Positions 18,661 through 31,651 are shown, counted from the first letter of the stretch. The stretch: 64,000 nucleotides of DNA from Brevibacterium jeotgali (GCF_900169175.1 NZ_FXZM01000001.1:343498-407497), one strand, 5' to 3'. Made by a program: numbers and translations. Notes: generated by a model from the sequence alone, not told the origin.

Positions 18661-19422
18661 GTGCGCACTCGCAGGCCCCTCCCCCGATCCACAGCACCCG
18701 CGGCGACGGCGGTCATCGCCCTCACCGTGCTCGCCGGATGTGTGAACGGGGGTGAGCGCCCGGCCACGAGCGCACCTGCGAGCGGCGGATCTGCATCCCC
18801 GAGCGCCGCAGGCACAGCGGAACCGCTCGTCGGCCTGGAGCCGACGCCGTCCGGCGCACCCAGCACAGCCTCGCCCACGCCGCTGCCCACAGACGTCCCC
18901 TCAGCCGGCAGCGGCGAATGGGACACCGCTTCGGTGGGGTCGGAGGCCACCGGCGACGGCGCACCCTTCGACGTCGCCGTCCGGGTCGAGTCGAACCTGC
19001 CCATCGACGTGGAGCAGGCCTCCGCATTCATCATGGAGACGCTCCGCGACGAACGGGGGTGGGAGGAACTCGACGGCGTCTCCTTCGGCCTCGTGGCGGA
19101 GGCCGACGGTGCGGACGCCGTGATCAGCCTCGCCTCGCCGAACACGACCGACCAGATGTGTGCTCCGCTCATCACCAACGGTGAACTGTCGTGCCGCAGC
19201 GGCCGCGACGTCATCCTCAATGCGAAGCGGTGGGTGTCTGCCACGGACGAGTTCGACTCGCTGACCCAGTACCGGCAGTACCTCATCAACCACGAGGTCG
19301 GACACGCACTGGGCCACGGCCACGAGACCTGCCCGGAGCCAGGCCGGACCGCACCGCTGATGCAGCAGCAGACGAAGGGCCTGCAGGGGTGCGAACCGAA
19401 CGCATGGCCGTCGGTCGGGTGA
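18661..19422 (+). CDS. DUF3152 lipoprotein with a zincin-type HExxH motif
   Basis: This 253-residue protein starts at a GTG and has a basic N-terminus, a hydrophobic core and the lipobox LAGC (Cys ~24), so it is predicted to be a surface lipoprotein. After an ~60-residue Ser/Pro/Ala linker comes the DUF3152 domain with the metalloprotease-like sequence [15 protein letters not shown], followed by [22 protein letters not shown] plus the downstream H suggests a zinc site, but proteolysis has not been shown for this family as far as I know. Four Cys in the domain could form disulfides. No Shine-Dalgarno sequence is evident. Confidence 0.85.
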   Translation: MRTRRPLPRSTAPAATAVIALTVLAGCVNGGERPATSAPASGGSASPSAAGTAEPLVGLEPTPSGAPSTASPTPLPTDVPSAGSGEWDTASVGSEATGDGAPFDVAVRVESNLPIDVEQASAFIMETLRDERGWEELDGVSFGLVAEADGADAVISLASPNTTDQMCAPLITNGELSCRSGRDVILNAKRWVSATDEFDSLTQYRQYLINHEVGHALGHGHETCPEPGRTAPLMQQQTKGLQGCEPNAWPSVG

Positions 19423-19446
19423 GGCGCACGCGCCCCGCCCACACGC

Positions 19447-20376
19447 TCAGGTGAACGTCACAACCGTCTTCCCGCGCGCGTGACCGGCTTCGACTCGCTC
19501 GACCGCCCGTGCGGCCTCGGCGAACGGCACCACGTCGTCGATGACGACGTCGAGGCTCCCCGCGGCCGCCCGCGAGGCGAGCGCACCGAAGACCTCCGCA
19601 GTCCGTCTCCGGACGACCCCTGAACCACCCGCGGCCGAGGCCGTCTCCGGGTCCGCGACACTGCGCATCCGGGTGCCCGCCAGCAGAGTGAGACCGCCCG
19701 CGAGCGCCCTGCCGCCCACGCAGTCGAGGAACGCATCGACCGGCCGGGCCCCGTCGCCGGCCGTCAGCTCCCGGACCCGCTCCTCCCAGCCGGCCCCGGA
19801 CGCGATGTGCTCGACACCGAGTCCCGCGAGCAGGTCCTGCTTGCCCGCACTCGCGACGGCGAGCACGCGCGCTCCGGCCAACCGTGCGAGCTGGATCGCG
19901 TGCACACCCACACCGCCGCCCGCCCCGAGGACCAGGACCGTGTCGCCGGCGCCGCACTCGAGCTCCGCGATCGCATCGTGCGCGGTGCCCACCGCAACCG
20001 GGATGCACGCCGCCCGCACGGGATCGAGGCTCGGGGGAAGGCGGACGGCGCTCGTCGCATCGAGCACAGACGTCTCCGCGAAGGCCCCGACCCCGGGAGC
20101 ACAGGAGCCGAACACGCGGTCGCCGACGGAGATCCGGTGCGGCGCACCGGGCCCCAGCTCGACGACCTGGCCGCACGCCTCACGGCCCATCGCCATCGGG
20201 AACGCGACCGGGAAGCCGCTCTGGCGGGCACCTGAGCGCACCTTGACGTCCGCCGGATTCACCCCGGCCGCAGCAGTGCGGATCCTCACGCACCCGTCAC
20301 GCAGCGGGGGCTCCTCCACCTCATGGAAGTGCTGGACGCCCGGTCCGCCGTACTCGTCGAAGCCGTAGATGCGCAT
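19447..20376 (-). CDS. Zinc-independent quinone-oxidoreductase-type MDR protein
   Basis: This 309-residue NADPH:quinone reductase-like protein has an N-terminal GroES-like domain (AAGVNPADVKVRSG) and a Rossmann domain (VLVLGAGGGVGVHAIQLARLAGARV at ~145-170). No structural zinc Cys cluster is present. The ATG at 20376 has GAGAGGGG upstream. It converges with the DUF3152 gene with only 24 bases between them. The substrate cannot be deduced. Confidence 0.85.
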   Translation of the reverse strand: MRIYGFDEYGGPGVQHFHEVEEPPLRDGCVRIRTAAAGVNPADVKVRSGARQSGFPVAFPMAMGREACGQVVELGPGAPHRISVGDRVFGSCAPGVGAFAETSVLDATSAVRLPPSLDPVRAACIPVAVGTAHDAIAELECGAGDTVLVLGAGGGVGVHAIQLARLAGARVLAVASAGKQDLLAGLGVEHIASGAGWEERVRELTAGDGARPVDAFLDCVGGRALAGGLTLLAGTRMRSVADPETASAAGGSGVVRRRTAEVFGALASRAAAGSLDVVIDDVVPFAEAARAVERVEAGHARGKTVVTFT

Positions 20377-21380
20377 GGATCCCCTCTCGTGTCCAGCAGA
20401 CGAGTGCACGCACCGGTGGGCACGAGCACCTGCCTGTCTGCACTCACAAGTCTGTCCTGCGAGTGCGCGCGGAGTCATCTGCGCCACCTCTCAGCCTGTC
20501 TGCGTACACCCTTCAGTCTGTCGGGGCGCACACAGTCGGAGCGCCTATTCTGAGATGTCCCGTCAGAGTGCCAGGAGCCCGACACCGATGCCCGTCACGT
20601 TCGCTCACCCCCTCGCGGTCGCGCCCCTCGCCAGGACGGGCCTGCCGCTCGGCGCCCTCGTCATCGGCACTGTCGTCCCCGACCTGCCGCTCTTCGCTCG
20701 TGCGATTCCGGGGCTCGACGTGCTGACGCTGCTGGTCGACGGTCCCACCCTGCCGACGATGTTCGACCAGTACGAGTTCCTCCACTCCCTGACGGGCCTC
20801 CTGACCGTCAACGTCCTCATCGGACTGATCGTCCTGGCCCTGTGGTGGCTGCTGCTGCGCCCTGCCTACAGGGACGCGCTGCCGAAGCCTCTGCGCGATC
20901 GGACGAACCCGGCCCCGACGGGAGTGCGTCCGTGGCTGCTCGCCCTCCCCGCACTGCTCATCGGATCACTCACGCACCTCTTCTGGGACCAGCTCACGGA
21001 CGAGGGCGCCGTGATCTCGGAGCGGATCGGTGTGCTGCAGGGATCGATCGCCGGGTTCTCCTACAGCCTGCTGCTCCAGTACGCCTCCAGTCTGCTCGGG
21101 GCGCTCGGCGTCGTCGTCTGGCTGTGGCTGCGAGTGGCACGACGGGACGCGCGTGCGGTCCCGCAGCGGCGTCCAGAGCTCGCAGCCTGGATGTTCGCGA
21201 TCCCCGTGCTCGTCGCCGGCGCCGGATCCGCAACTGTCGTCTACGGTGCGTCCCGGGCGCTCTCCCCCACGACTCGGACGGCCTCCGGCTTCTCTCTGCA
21301 CGACTTCGCATTCGCCGTCCTCACGACGACCGTCGCATACGCGGTGTGCGCGGCGATCGTCATGGCGATCGTGCACCGCA

Positions 21381-23486
<2,106 letters not shown>

Positions 23487-23619
23487 CTGGCGCCTCCGGT
23501 CTTCGCATCCGTCCGGTACCGGCGGAGATCTCCACCGTATCGGCACTCTAGGCGAGGGCACGGACACGGCGCGGGCGCCCCGTCTCGGACCCGGGTGTGC
23601 CACGCCACACGTCGCTTGC

Positions 23620-23625
23620 TACACT
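23620..23625 (+). promoter_or_regulatory. Candidate -10 element of the riboflavin operon
   Basis: TACACT lies 11 bases before the first base of the FMN riboswitch, placing a start of transcription near 23632-23636. No clear -35 element is visible. The same hexamer sits at the matching distance before the asparaginase gene. Confidence 0.4.
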
Positions 23626-23635
23626 GGGTTCCGCA

Positions 23636-23760
23636 TGTTCCGGGGACGGCGAGATTCCGTACCGGCGGTGATAGTCCGCGACCCGCGTCCTCCCTCACAG
23701 GGGGACCGGTTGACTCGGTGGAATTCCGAGGCCGACAGTAAAGTCTGGATGGGAGGAACA
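23636..23760 (+). promoter_or_regulatory. FMN riboswitch (RFN element)
   Basis: The segment carries the conserved RFN blocks: GAGATTCCGTACCGGCGGTG near the start, AGTCCGCGA, the ACCGG...GTGGAATTCCG pair, and GGCCGACAGTAAAGTCTGGATGGGAGG at the end. Stem P1 pairs TGTTCC (23636-23641) with GGAACA (23755-23760). FMN binding would lower expression of the downstream ribD-ribE-ribBA-ribH operon. There are 130 bases between the aptamer and the ribD start, enough for a terminator/antiterminator or sequestering switch. Confidence 0.95.
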
Positions 23761-23890
23761 TCGTGAGCGCAGGACAGTCGTCTCGCGTCACGGGTCGCTC
23801 GAAAGCACCCTGACCGCACTCCCGCGCAGGCACGCAGCACCCGCCGCGCAGCCTCCTCCCACACCCCGGTGTAGAACCCGGGAGGGACGG

Positions 23891-25138
23891 ATGGAACGGT
23901 CGGTGGAGCGCCACTCCCCCATCTCAGCACGGCTCAGCTCTGTGCATGCGGCCATGGACGCCGCCCTCGCAGCCGCGCGACTCGGCGTCCGCGGCGCCAA
24001 CCCCCTCGTCGGAGCCGCAGTGCTCGCACCTGACGGCACCATCGTCACCGGACACCACCGCGGCGCCGGCACGCCGCACGCGGAGCCGGACGCGCTGGCT
24101 GCCGCTCGGTCCGCAGGCATCGACCTCGCCGCCTCGCTCGTCTGCGTCACCCTGGAGCCCTGCTCCCACCACGGGCGCACCGGTCCGTGCGCTGATCTGC
24201 TCATCGAGGCGGGAGTGCCCGAGGTCGTCATCGCTCTCGCCGATCCCAACCCGTCCGCCGCGGGCGGGTGCGCACGGCTGCGCGACGCCGGAGTGACTGT
24301 GCGCACCGGCGTGCGGGAGGCAGAGGCCCGCGCACTCAACGCCCGGTGGCTGGGGGCCGTGGACGAGCATCGCCCGTTCACCACCCTCAAGATCGCGCAG
24401 AGCCTGGACGGCCGGATCGCCGCCGCGGACGGCACCTCGCAGTGGATCACCTCACCCGCGTCCCGCGAGCGCGTCCACACTCTGCGGGCCCGCGTCGACG
24501 CCGTCGTCGTCGGGACCGGGACCGCGCACGCCGACGATCCCCGGCTCACCGCTCGTACCGGGACTCCAGCCACGCAGCCGGCGCGGACCACGAGGTCGAC
24601 TCCCGTCGCACACTCCGACCCGGCCGCCCGGCCAGACCACTCCGCCCAGCCGGCCGCCCTCACCCAACCGATCCCCGTCGTCGTGGGGATGCGCGACCTC
24701 GCACCGGACTCCCACCTGGCCCGCGACCCGCGCACGGTGCACCTGCGCACGCACGACCCGCTCGCCGCGCTGCAGGCCCTGCGGACACAGGGCCTCGAGC
24801 ACGTGCTCGTCGAAGGCGGTGCGCACCTCGCCGGCGCGTTCCTCCGCGCCGGAGTCGTCGACGAGCTCGAACTGCACATCGCCCCGCTGCTCCTGGGCGA
24901 CGGACTGCCGGGCCTCGCAGGTCTGGGCGTCACGACACTCGCCGATGCCGTCCGCTGGGTCCCCGACGACACCCCTGCCGGGGTCTCCCACAGCGCATCC
25001 CGGCCGAACCCCGACACGATCCTCCGCCTCCGGCCGGCCGACTCGCCGGCGGAGGCGACCCCCACCACAGGATCCACGACCACACCGACCACTGCACAGA
25101 CCACCACACCGGCCACCGAGCCCACGAAGGGACGCTGA
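23891..25138 (+). CDS. ribD: Riboflavin biosynthesis deaminase/reductase
   Basis: This 415-residue bifunctional enzyme deaminates and then reduces the pyrimidine intermediate of riboflavin synthesis. The N-terminal deaminase domain has the zinc motif PHAEPDAL and EPCSHHGRTGPC. The C-terminal reductase domain (from ~155) has TLKIAQSLDGRIAAADGTSQWITS and VLVEGGAHLAGAFL. It is ~50 residues longer than usual because of an Ala/Pro/Thr insert around 220-255 and a Thr-rich tail (~385-415). The ATG follows GGGAGGG. It is first in the operon. Confidence 0.95.
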   Translation: MERSVERHSPISARLSSVHAAMDAALAAARLGVRGANPLVGAAVLAPDGTIVTGHHRGAGTPHAEPDALAAARSAGIDLAASLVCVTLEPCSHHGRTGPCADLLIEAGVPEVVIALADPNPSAAGGCARLRDAGVTVRTGVREAEARALNARWLGAVDEHRPFTTLKIAQSLDGRIAAADGTSQWITSPASRERVHTLRARVDAVVVGTGTAHADDPRLTARTGTPATQPARTTRSTPVAHSDPAARPDHSAQPAALTQPIPVVVGMRDLAPDSHLARDPRTVHLRTHDPLAALQALRTQGLEHVLVEGGAHLAGAFLRAGVVDELELHIAPLLLGDGLPGLAGLGVTTLADAVRWVPDDTPAGVSHSASRPNPDTILRLRPADSPAEATPTTGSTTTPTTAQTTTPATEPTKGR

Positions 25139-25141
25139 GAC

Positions 25142-25930
25142 ATGTTCACCGGAATCATCGAGGAGCTGGGCGAGGTCGTCTCGCTCACAGCCACGGAAGC
25201 GGGCTCAGCAGTCCTGACGCTCCGCGCAGGCGCTGTGCTGGACGGGCTGCCGGACGGCGGTTCGCTCGCCGTCAACGGGGTGTGCCTCACGCAGGCACCG
25301 GAGTCGCTTCCCGAGGACGAGGCCACAGCTGCCGCCGCAGTGCCCGCCACCGGCACAGCCGCCTCCCCGACGACCGGCACGTTCGTCGCACACGTCATGG
25401 GCGAGACGCTCACCCGCACCACCGTGGGCGCGCTGCGGCCGGGGGACCCCGTCAACCTCGAGCGCTGCCCGCGCGCGGGCGATCGCCTGGACGGCCACAT
25501 CGTGCAGGGCCACGTGGACGGCACGGGCCGGGTGCTGGCGCGCGTCGACGAGGGAGACTGGGTGACGCTGCGGATCGCCGTCCCCGCACAGCTCGCGCCC
25601 TTCACCGCGGAGAAGGGATCGATCGCGCTCGACGGGATCTCACTCACGCTGTCGGCGGTGAGCCCCGCACCGGCGGGCGAGCAGACCGCCCGGCCGGCCA
25701 CCGCCTCGGCGGCGGATCCGTCCGACCCGGCCCCGTCCGATTCCGACCACTGGATCGAGGTCGCCCTGATCCCCGCGACGCTCGCCGCGACCCGCATGGG
25801 CGTGCTCGCGGTCGGCGACGAGGTGAACGTCGAGGTCGACGTCATCGCGAAGTACGCCGCCCGCCTCACGCAGTTCCGGGCGACCGCCCACCGACACGCC
25901 ACCCCTGCTCACGAAGGAGACCTGTCATGA
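25142..25930 (+). CDS. ribE: Riboflavin synthase, alpha subunit
   Basis: This protein dismutates two 6,7-dimethyl-8-ribityllumazine molecules to riboflavin. It has the two lumazine-binding repeats: [10 protein letters not shown] at the start with VNGVCLT, and [11 protein letters not shown] with [10 protein letters not shown] in the second. At 262 residues it is ~50 longer than the usual ~210. Two low-complexity loops, at ~50-85 and ~180-205, account for this. The gene follows ribD by 3 bases and overlaps ribBA as ATGA. Confidence 0.95.
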   Translation: MFTGIIEELGEVVSLTATEAGSAVLTLRAGAVLDGLPDGGSLAVNGVCLTQAPESLPEDEATAAAAVPATGTAASPTTGTFVAHVMGETLTRTTVGALRPGDPVNLERCPRAGDRLDGHIVQGHVDGTGRVLARVDEGDWVTLRIAVPAQLAPFTAEKGSIALDGISLTLSAVSPAPAGEQTARPATASAADPSDPAPSDSDHWIEVALIPATLAATRMGVLAVGDEVNVEVDVIAKYAARLTQFRATAHRHATPAHEGDLS

Positions 25931-27291
25931 TCCGCCTCGACAGCATCGACGCCGCGCTGACCGCGCTGCGCGACCGCAGACCCGTCGTCGTCGTCGACGA
26001 CGAGGACCGGGAGAACGAGGGCGACCTCATCATGCCCGCCGTCGCGATGACGCCGGAGTGGATGGGCTTCATGATCCGGCACACCTCGGGCGTCGTGTGC
26101 GCGCCCATGCCCGAGGCTCGGGCACGCGCGCTCGACCTCCCGCCCATGACCCAGGTCAACGAGGACGCGAAGGGCACCGCCTACACACTCACGTGCGATG
26201 CCGCCACCGGGGTCACGACCGGCATCAGCGCAGCCGACCGCTCGGTCACCGTGCACACGCTCGCCACCGCGACGCCGGACCCCACGGCGATCACGCGCCC
26301 GGGCCACGTGCTGCCCCTCATCGCCCGCGACGGCGGCGTGCGCGAACGACCCGGACACACAGAGGCCGGCGTCGAACTGTGCCGCCTGGTCGACAGCGGC
26401 GAGGTCGCCGTCATCGCGGAGCTCGTCCACGATGCCGGTCCGATGATGCGGGGCGAGGACCTGCGGACGTTCGCGGACGCCCACGACCTGCCGCTCGTGT
26501 CCATCGCGGACCTCATCGTCCACCTGGACGCCCGGGACGGCGATGCCGTCTCCACCGTCCCGGAGGACGACGCCCCCACCGCGCCCGAGGTCGTCGGCAC
26601 CGAGCCCGTCGCGCTCCCCACTCCGCAGGGCACGTTCCTCACCCGCGCATGGCGGGAACTGGACTCCGCGGGACGCCCCGGCATCGAGCACCTCACACTC
26701 GAAGCGGTCGCTCCCGCGTCTGCAGACACCCCGCTGGTGCGCGTCCACTCCGAGTGCCTCACCGGGGACGCGTTCGGCTCGCACCGCTGCGACTGCGGCG
26801 AGCAGCTGGAGACATCGCTCGACCTGGTCGCGCAGCACGGCGGCGTGGTCGTCTACGTGCGCGGTCACGAGGGCCGGGGCATCGGCCTGTGGGAGAAGAT
26901 CCGCGCGTATGCGCTGCAGGAGACCGGTGCGGACACGGTGGACGCCAACCTCCGGTTGGGCCACCCGGAAGACGCCCGCGACTACCGGGCCGCGGCTGCG
27001 ATCCTCAGCGCCCTCGGGGTCGAGCGGGTCCGCCTGCTCACGAACAACCCCGCGAAGATCCGGGCGCTCGAGGTCTTGGGCGTCGAGGTGGCCGAACGGA
27101 TCCCCGTGGAGACCACGGCCCGCCCCCAGAACGCGCGCTACCTCGACACGAAGCGGACTCGTATGCAGCACTTCCTGGGCGGTGGCACGACGGCTTCCGC
27201 CTCCGGTTCCCCGTCCAGTCCCCCGTCCGGTTCCCCGTCCGGCGGCTCCATACCCGCAGACTCCACACCCTCCGACCGAAAGGCATCCTGA
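25927..27291 (+). CDS. ribBA: Bifunctional DHBP synthase / GTP cyclohydrolase II
   Basis: This 454-residue protein makes both precursors of lumazine. The N-terminal DHBP synthase domain (1-205) has [15 protein letters not shown] and [15 protein letters not shown]. The GTP cyclohydrolase II domain (~235-420) has the zinc ligands in [19 protein letters not shown] and the [12 protein letters not shown] loop. A Ser/Pro/Gly tail of ~30 residues encoded by short repeats (TCCCCGTCCGGT-like) follows the folded part. The ATG overlaps the ribE stop; GAAGGAG precedes it. Confidence 0.95.
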   Translation: MIRLDSIDAALTALRDRRPVVVVDDEDRENEGDLIMPAVAMTPEWMGFMIRHTSGVVCAPMPEARARALDLPPMTQVNEDAKGTAYTLTCDAATGVTTGISAADRSVTVHTLATATPDPTAITRPGHVLPLIARDGGVRERPGHTEAGVELCRLVDSGEVAVIAELVHDAGPMMRGEDLRTFADAHDLPLVSIADLIVHLDARDGDAVSTVPEDDAPTAPEVVGTEPVALPTPQGTFLTRAWRELDSAGRPGIEHLTLEAVAPASADTPLVRVHSECLTGDAFGSHRCDCGEQLETSLDLVAQHGGVVVYVRGHEGRGIGLWEKIRAYALQETGADTVDANLRLGHPEDARDYRAAAAILSALGVERVRLLTNNPAKIRALEVLGVEVAERIPVETTARPQNARYLDTKRTRMQHFLGGGTTASASGSPSSPPSGSPSGGSIPADSTPSDRKAS

Positions 27292-27809
27292 TGGCCCACC
27301 ACGGCGCACCGTCCCCCGCACTCACTCCGGCCGACCCGCAGAATCCCGAGGACTCCCTCAGCAGCCTGCGCACCGTGATCCTCGCCGCCTCCTGGCATGA
27401 CACCGTCATGGACGGGCTCATCGCCGGCGCCGAACGCGCCGCAGCGGACGCCGGCGCGGACGCGGAGGTCGTCCGCGTGCCGGGCAGCTTCGAGCTGCCG
27501 GTCGCCGCGGCGGACCTGGCCGAGCGGTACGACGCGGTCGCGGCGCTGGGCGTCGTGATCCGCGGGGGCACCCCGCATTTCGACTACGTGTGCCGGGCGG
27601 CGACCGACGGTCTCACGCGGGTGTCGATCGATTCCCGTACGCCAGTGGGATTCGGACTCCTCACCTGTGATGACGATGCGCAGGCACTCGACCGTGCGGG
27701 GCTCGCCGATCGTGGCGACGGTCAGCCGTCCGTCGAGGACAAGGGGTACGAGGCGACCGCCGCGGCCCTGCAGACCGCCGCCCTTCTGCGGAGCATCCGC
27801 CGCGGCTGA
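27291..27809 (+). CDS. ribH: 6,7-dimethyl-8-ribityllumazine synthase
   Basis: This 172-residue protein condenses DHBP with the ribityl pyrimidine. It has [15 protein letters not shown], the conserved loop [17 protein letters not shown] (the catalytic His is present) and [11 protein letters not shown] near the end. The start ATG shares its A with the ribBA stop (TGATG), so the pair is translationally coupled. The ~25-residue N-terminal extension is longer than usual. A strong hairpin follows 38 bases after the stop. Confidence 0.95.
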   Translation: MAHHGAPSPALTPADPQNPEDSLSSLRTVILAASWHDTVMDGLIAGAERAAADAGADAEVVRVPGSFELPVAAADLAERYDAVAALGVVIRGGTPHFDYVCRAATDGLTRVSIDSRTPVGFGLLTCDDDAQALDRAGLADRGDGQPSVEDKGYEATAAALQTAALLRSIRRG

Positions 27810-27846
27810 CCGGCCTGCTGGTCGGGCAGGCTGCTGGTCGGGCAGA

Positions 27847-27897
27847 GTGCCGTCTGCTGCGCACCGCAGGTCGAGTGCCGCACGCAGCAGACGGCAC
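27847..27897 (+). terminator. Perfect 15-bp stem-loop after ribH
   Basis: GTGCCGTCTGCTGCG and CGCAGCAGACGGCAC flank a 21-base loop, 37 bases after the ribH stop. There is no T-tract. An 11-base phrase CTGCTGGTCGG is duplicated just upstream. It probably ends the riboflavin operon transcript. Confidence 0.7.
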
Positions 27898-28080
27898 CCG
27901 CGGCAGTGGGCGTGGTGCGGCGGGCCCCGTGCAGTGGACGCGCTCGAGCAGTTCTGCGACGATTCCTCCGGCCCTGCGCCGCAGACCTGAGACCTCTGGT
28001 CATGCATGATCCCGTAGCCCCGGATCTCCGCGATGATCGCACATCGGGAGATGCGGGAGAAGGAAGATCCGAGTCACGAC

Positions 28081-29772
28081 ATGGAGCACACTCCCCACGA
28101 GCCGAATGCGGCCACGATGAGACAGAATCGTCGGCGTTCGCGGCTGATGCTGTGGATGACACTGGGCGGCATCGGCATGGTGTCGGCCTACAGTGCGATC
28201 TTCCTCCTCCTGATGGACCGCGAGGGCCGGCCGCAAGGCTGGATCGACGCCGTCTACTGGACGATCACCACGATGTCCACGCTCGGCTACGGTGACATCA
28301 CCTTCTCGTCGAGTGCGGGCCGCCTCTTCTCGATGCTGGTCCTCGCCAGCGGGATCCTGCTCATCCTGGTGCTTCTGCCGTTCCTGTTCGTGCAGTTCAT
28401 CGTGCGGCCCTGGATGGAGCAGCGGGAGAGGTCGAGGGCTCCGCGCAGCGTCCCGGAGCACCTGCGCGGGCATCTGATCCTGGTCGGCTTCGACGCCGTG
28501 ACCCAGACCCTGATCGCTCGCGCGAAGCGGGCCAGGACACCGTCGGTCGTGCTCGTGGACGACCCGGCTGACGCCAGCCGGCTCCACGACGAGGGCTATC
28601 AGGTGATGGTCGGCCCCCTGGACTCTCCCGCCACGTACCGCAAAGCAGGAGTCGAGCGGGCCGTCATGGTCGTCTCGACGCAGGTCGACACGACGAACAC
28701 CAACGTCGCCTTCACCGTTCGGCAGGTGAACAAGACCGTCAAGATCGCGGTGACGGCGGACAAGGACGCTTCTGTGGACGTCCTGCAGCTGGCGGGGGCG
28801 GACCACATCTTCCAGCTCAGCTCCAGCCTCGGACGAGAACTGGCCAGCCGGGCCGTCGGCACCCGCGGCCATGCTCATGTGGTCGGCTCCATCGGGGAGA
28901 CCCTCATCGCAGAGGCCGCTGTGCGGGGCACACCGCTGGTCGGCCTCACACTCGATCAGGTCACGCACCAGATGGGCTGCCCCGCTTCGATCCTGGCGAT
29001 CATGCAGCGCGGACGGCTGCGCCCCATGGGACCGGACAGCAGGATCGACGAGAGGGCCGTCCTGATCGTGGCCGGCTCACGGGAGGATCTCGACACCTTC
29101 AACGACCAGTTCCAGAGCCCCGAGGGAGTGGAGAGCCCCGTGCTGATCCTCGGCGGCGGACGCGTCGGGCGAGCCGTCGCCGGAGCACTCGACGACTCCC
29201 GCGTACCCACCACGATCGTGGAGAAGGTCCCCGGCCGGACCCCTTCCGACCTCACTGTCGTCGAAGGCGACGCCTCCGACATCGAGGTCCTGCAGGCGGC
29301 GGGACTCACAGCGGCCTCCGCGGTCGTGATCACCTCTCACGACGACGACTTCAACGTGTACCTCACGCTCTACTGCCGGCGGCTGCGACCAGACCTGCAG
29401 ATCGTCTCCCGTGCGACGTCCGAGCGCAATGTGGCGACCCTCTACCGCGCAGGAGCGGACAGCGTCCTGTCCTACGCCACGATCGGGGCCACTGCTCTGT
29501 GGAACGAACTCGGCCGCGCGCACCGCGTGGTCATCGCGGAGGGCAATGAGCTCTTCTCCGTCCCCCGCCCGCGCTCACTGAGCGGAGCGGCCCTCCGCGA
29601 TGAGAAGATCCACGACACGACGGGATGTCACATCGTCGCAGCGATCGACTCCGACGGGACTCTGCAGGTCGAGACGGAGGACATCCCCACCGAAGACCTC
29701 ACGCACGTCGTGCTGCTCGGCGATCGTCATGCGGAGCGCGCATTCAGGAACAAGTATGTGAAGGGACGCTGA
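28081..29772 (+). CDS. Two-RCK potassium channel protein
   Basis: A two-transmembrane pore module at the N-terminus (first helix ~20-45, selectivity filter TMSTLGYGDITF, second helix ~80-105) is followed by two TrkA-N/RCK-type Rossmann domains (HLILVGFDAVTQTLIARAK and VLILGGGRVGRAVAGAL) and TrkA-C-like segments. The protein should form a ligand-gated K+ channel in the cell membrane. Starts are ambiguous: ATG at 28033, 28051 or 28081. I chose 28081 because AAGGAAG lies upstream, giving 563 residues. It stands alone, with riboflavin genes upstream and a desaturase downstream. Confidence 0.88.
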   Translation: MEHTPHEPNAATMRQNRRRSRLMLWMTLGGIGMVSAYSAIFLLLMDREGRPQGWIDAVYWTITTMSTLGYGDITFSSSAGRLFSMLVLASGILLILVLLPFLFVQFIVRPWMEQRERSRAPRSVPEHLRGHLILVGFDAVTQTLIARAKRARTPSVVLVDDPADASRLHDEGYQVMVGPLDSPATYRKAGVERAVMVVSTQVDTTNTNVAFTVRQVNKTVKIAVTADKDASVDVLQLAGADHIFQLSSSLGRELASRAVGTRGHAHVVGSIGETLIAEAAVRGTPLVGLTLDQVTHQMGCPASILAIMQRGRLRPMGPDSRIDERAVLIVAGSREDLDTFNDQFQSPEGVESPVLILGGGRVGRAVAGALDDSRVPTTIVEKVPGRTPSDLTVVEGDASDIEVLQAAGLTAASAVVITSHDDDFNVYLTLYCRRLRPDLQIVSRATSERNVATLYRAGADSVLSYATIGATALWNELGRAHRVVIAEGNELFSVPRPRSLSGAALRDEKIHDTTGCHIVAAIDSDGTLQVETEDIPTEDLTHVVLLGDRHAERAFRNKYVKGR

Positions 29773-29909
29773 GCGCACGCATCAGGGACAATGACGTCCA
29801 TGCCCACCCTGCCGCACCGATCCCCCGCGCATCGCCGCACACGGACCGCGCGCGCAGCGGCGGGACGTCCGTGGCCGGGGCTGCCCGTGGGGTCTTCGAG
29901 GAGGTCCGC

Positions 29910-31565
29910 GTGAGCCGCGTCGTCGTCATCGGTGCAGGCATATCCGGCCTCGCGACCGCAGCACTCGCCGCACAGGACGGGCACGACGTCACGATCCTCG
30001 AGCGGCTGTCACAGGTGGGGGGCCGCGCTGCGACACGCGCGGACGACGGCTTCCTCTTCGACACGGGACCGTCCTGGTACCTCATGCCGGAGGTGTTCGA
30101 CGCGTTCTTCCGCCGGTTCGGCACCACCGCGGACCAGGAGCTCGACCTCGTCGACCTCAGCCCGTCCTACCGGCTCTTCCCCAGCCACGTGCACCCCACA
30201 GCAGCACGGCCTCCGAACGGGGGCCCCGCGCACAGCGACCCAGCCGGCCTGCCCGAGCCCCTCGACATCGTGCCGGAGCGCGCCGCTCTCCACGCGCTCT
30301 TCGAACGTCTGGAGCCGGGATCGTCGAAGGTGCTCGACGATCACCTGGCGAGCGCTTCCCTCCTCTACGACCTCGCGTGCGAGCACGCCCTGCGCACCGA
30401 CTTCGGCCGCGAGCACCGGGGCGCGGCCGGGATGCCGCGGCGGGTGCGGAGTCTTGGGCGCCTCGGCGCCGATGTGCTCGCGGGAGCGGGCAGGGATCCG
30501 CAGGCGCGAGCGGCACTGCCGCAGCTGCCGGGCCTGCTGACCGGATCGTTCCGCGACCACATCCACGCACGTTTCCGGCACCCGTTGCTGCGGCAGATCC
30601 TGCTCTATCCGTCGATGTTCCTCGCCTCCGATCCCGGGCGCACGCCGGCGCTCTACCACCTCATGAGCCGGATGGATCTGGTCGACGGGGTGAAGTACCC
30701 GATGGGAGGGATGGGCACGCTCATCGATGCGTTCACCCGCCTTGCACTGGACGCGGGCGTCCACATCGTCACCGACGCCGAGGTCCTGTCCCTGCGCCCC
30801 GGCCCCGGCAGCAGCCGGGCGATCACCGAGGTCGTGCACCGGTCCGCGGACGGGCCGCAGAGCATCGAGCCCGACTGGGTCGTCGCCGCCTGTGATCTCC
30901 ACCACGTGGAGACGCGCCTGCTGCCGCCCAAGCTCGTGAGCGTGTCGAAGCGAGAGTGGGAGAAGCGCGATCCGGGGATGGGCGCACTCACCGTGATGCT
31001 GGGGGTCGAGGGGCGTGTGCCCGGACTCTCCCACCACACCCTGTTCTTCACGGACGACTGGGAGTCGAACTTCGCGTCCGTCTTCGGCGGACGCGGCGCT
31101 CGACCGCCGGAACCCGCGAGCACCTATGTCTGCGCGCCGACGGTCACGGATCCCTCCGTCGCCCCGGAGGGCTGCGAGAGCCTGTTCGTGCTCGTCCCGT
31201 TCCCTGCGGACCCCGCGCTGAAGGCGGGGCAGGAGGAGATCGAGCGCTATGTCGACCGCATCATCGACGCCGTCGGGGCACGGGTGGGCGCCCCCGACCT
31301 GCGCTCCCGGGTGCGAGTGCGGCACGTGCGCGCACCCGGTGATTTCGCCCTGCACCTGCGCGCGTGGTCCGGCACCGCGCTGGGACCCGCGCACACGCTG
31401 AAGCAGAGTGCGATGTTCCGCGACTCGGTGGTCTCGCCGCAGGTGTCCAACCTCCTGCGCGCCGGGGCGTACACCGCCCCCGGGGTGGGGCTGCCCATGT
31501 GCGTCATGAGTGCGGAGAACGCATTCGATGCGCTGCGGTCGCTCGACGGAGGGCGTGGGGCGTGA
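29910..31565 (+). CDS. CrtI-like FAD-dependent phytoene desaturase family oxidoreductase
   Basis: This 551-residue protein begins at GTG 29910 (GAGGAGG upstream) with VVVIGAGISGLATAALAAQDGHDVTILE, the dinucleotide-binding motif, followed by GGRAATRADDGFLFDTGPSWYLMPEVF, typical of phytoene desaturases. The C-terminal FAD motif NLLRAGAYTAPGVGLPMCVMSA is also of CrtI type. No crtB, crtE or other carotenoid genes are within the window, so a role in carotenoid desaturation is a family-based inference. A proline-rich insertion lies around residues 88-105. Confidence 0.85.
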   Translation: MSRVVVIGAGISGLATAALAAQDGHDVTILERLSQVGGRAATRADDGFLFDTGPSWYLMPEVFDAFFRRFGTTADQELDLVDLSPSYRLFPSHVHPTAARPPNGGPAHSDPAGLPEPLDIVPERAALHALFERLEPGSSKVLDDHLASASLLYDLACEHALRTDFGREHRGAAGMPRRVRSLGRLGADVLAGAGRDPQARAALPQLPGLLTGSFRDHIHARFRHPLLRQILLYPSMFLASDPGRTPALYHLMSRMDLVDGVKYPMGGMGTLIDAFTRLALDAGVHIVTDAEVLSLRPGPGSSRAITEVVHRSADGPQSIEPDWVVAACDLHHVETRLLPPKLVSVSKREWEKRDPGMGALTVMLGVEGRVPGLSHHTLFFTDDWESNFASVFGGRGARPPEPASTYVCAPTVTDPSVAPEGCESLFVLVPFPADPALKAGQEEIERYVDRIIDAVGARVGAPDLRSRVRVRHVRAPGDFALHLRAWSGTALGPAHTLKQSAMFRDSVVSPQVSNLLRAGAYTAPGVGLPMCVMSAENAFDALRSLDGGRGA

Positions 31566-31651
31566 TCGACTGCGGACGCCCGCCGCGGATGGACGACGCT
31601 CCTCTGGCTCATCGACCTCGTGGGCTTCGCGGTGACGGGGCTGCGGCTCGC

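Noticed and set aside
24268..27291. Frame of 1007 codons covering ribD to ribBA
   Set aside because: Only the part from 25927 is RibBA; the upstream part is an alternate frame of ribD and ribE.
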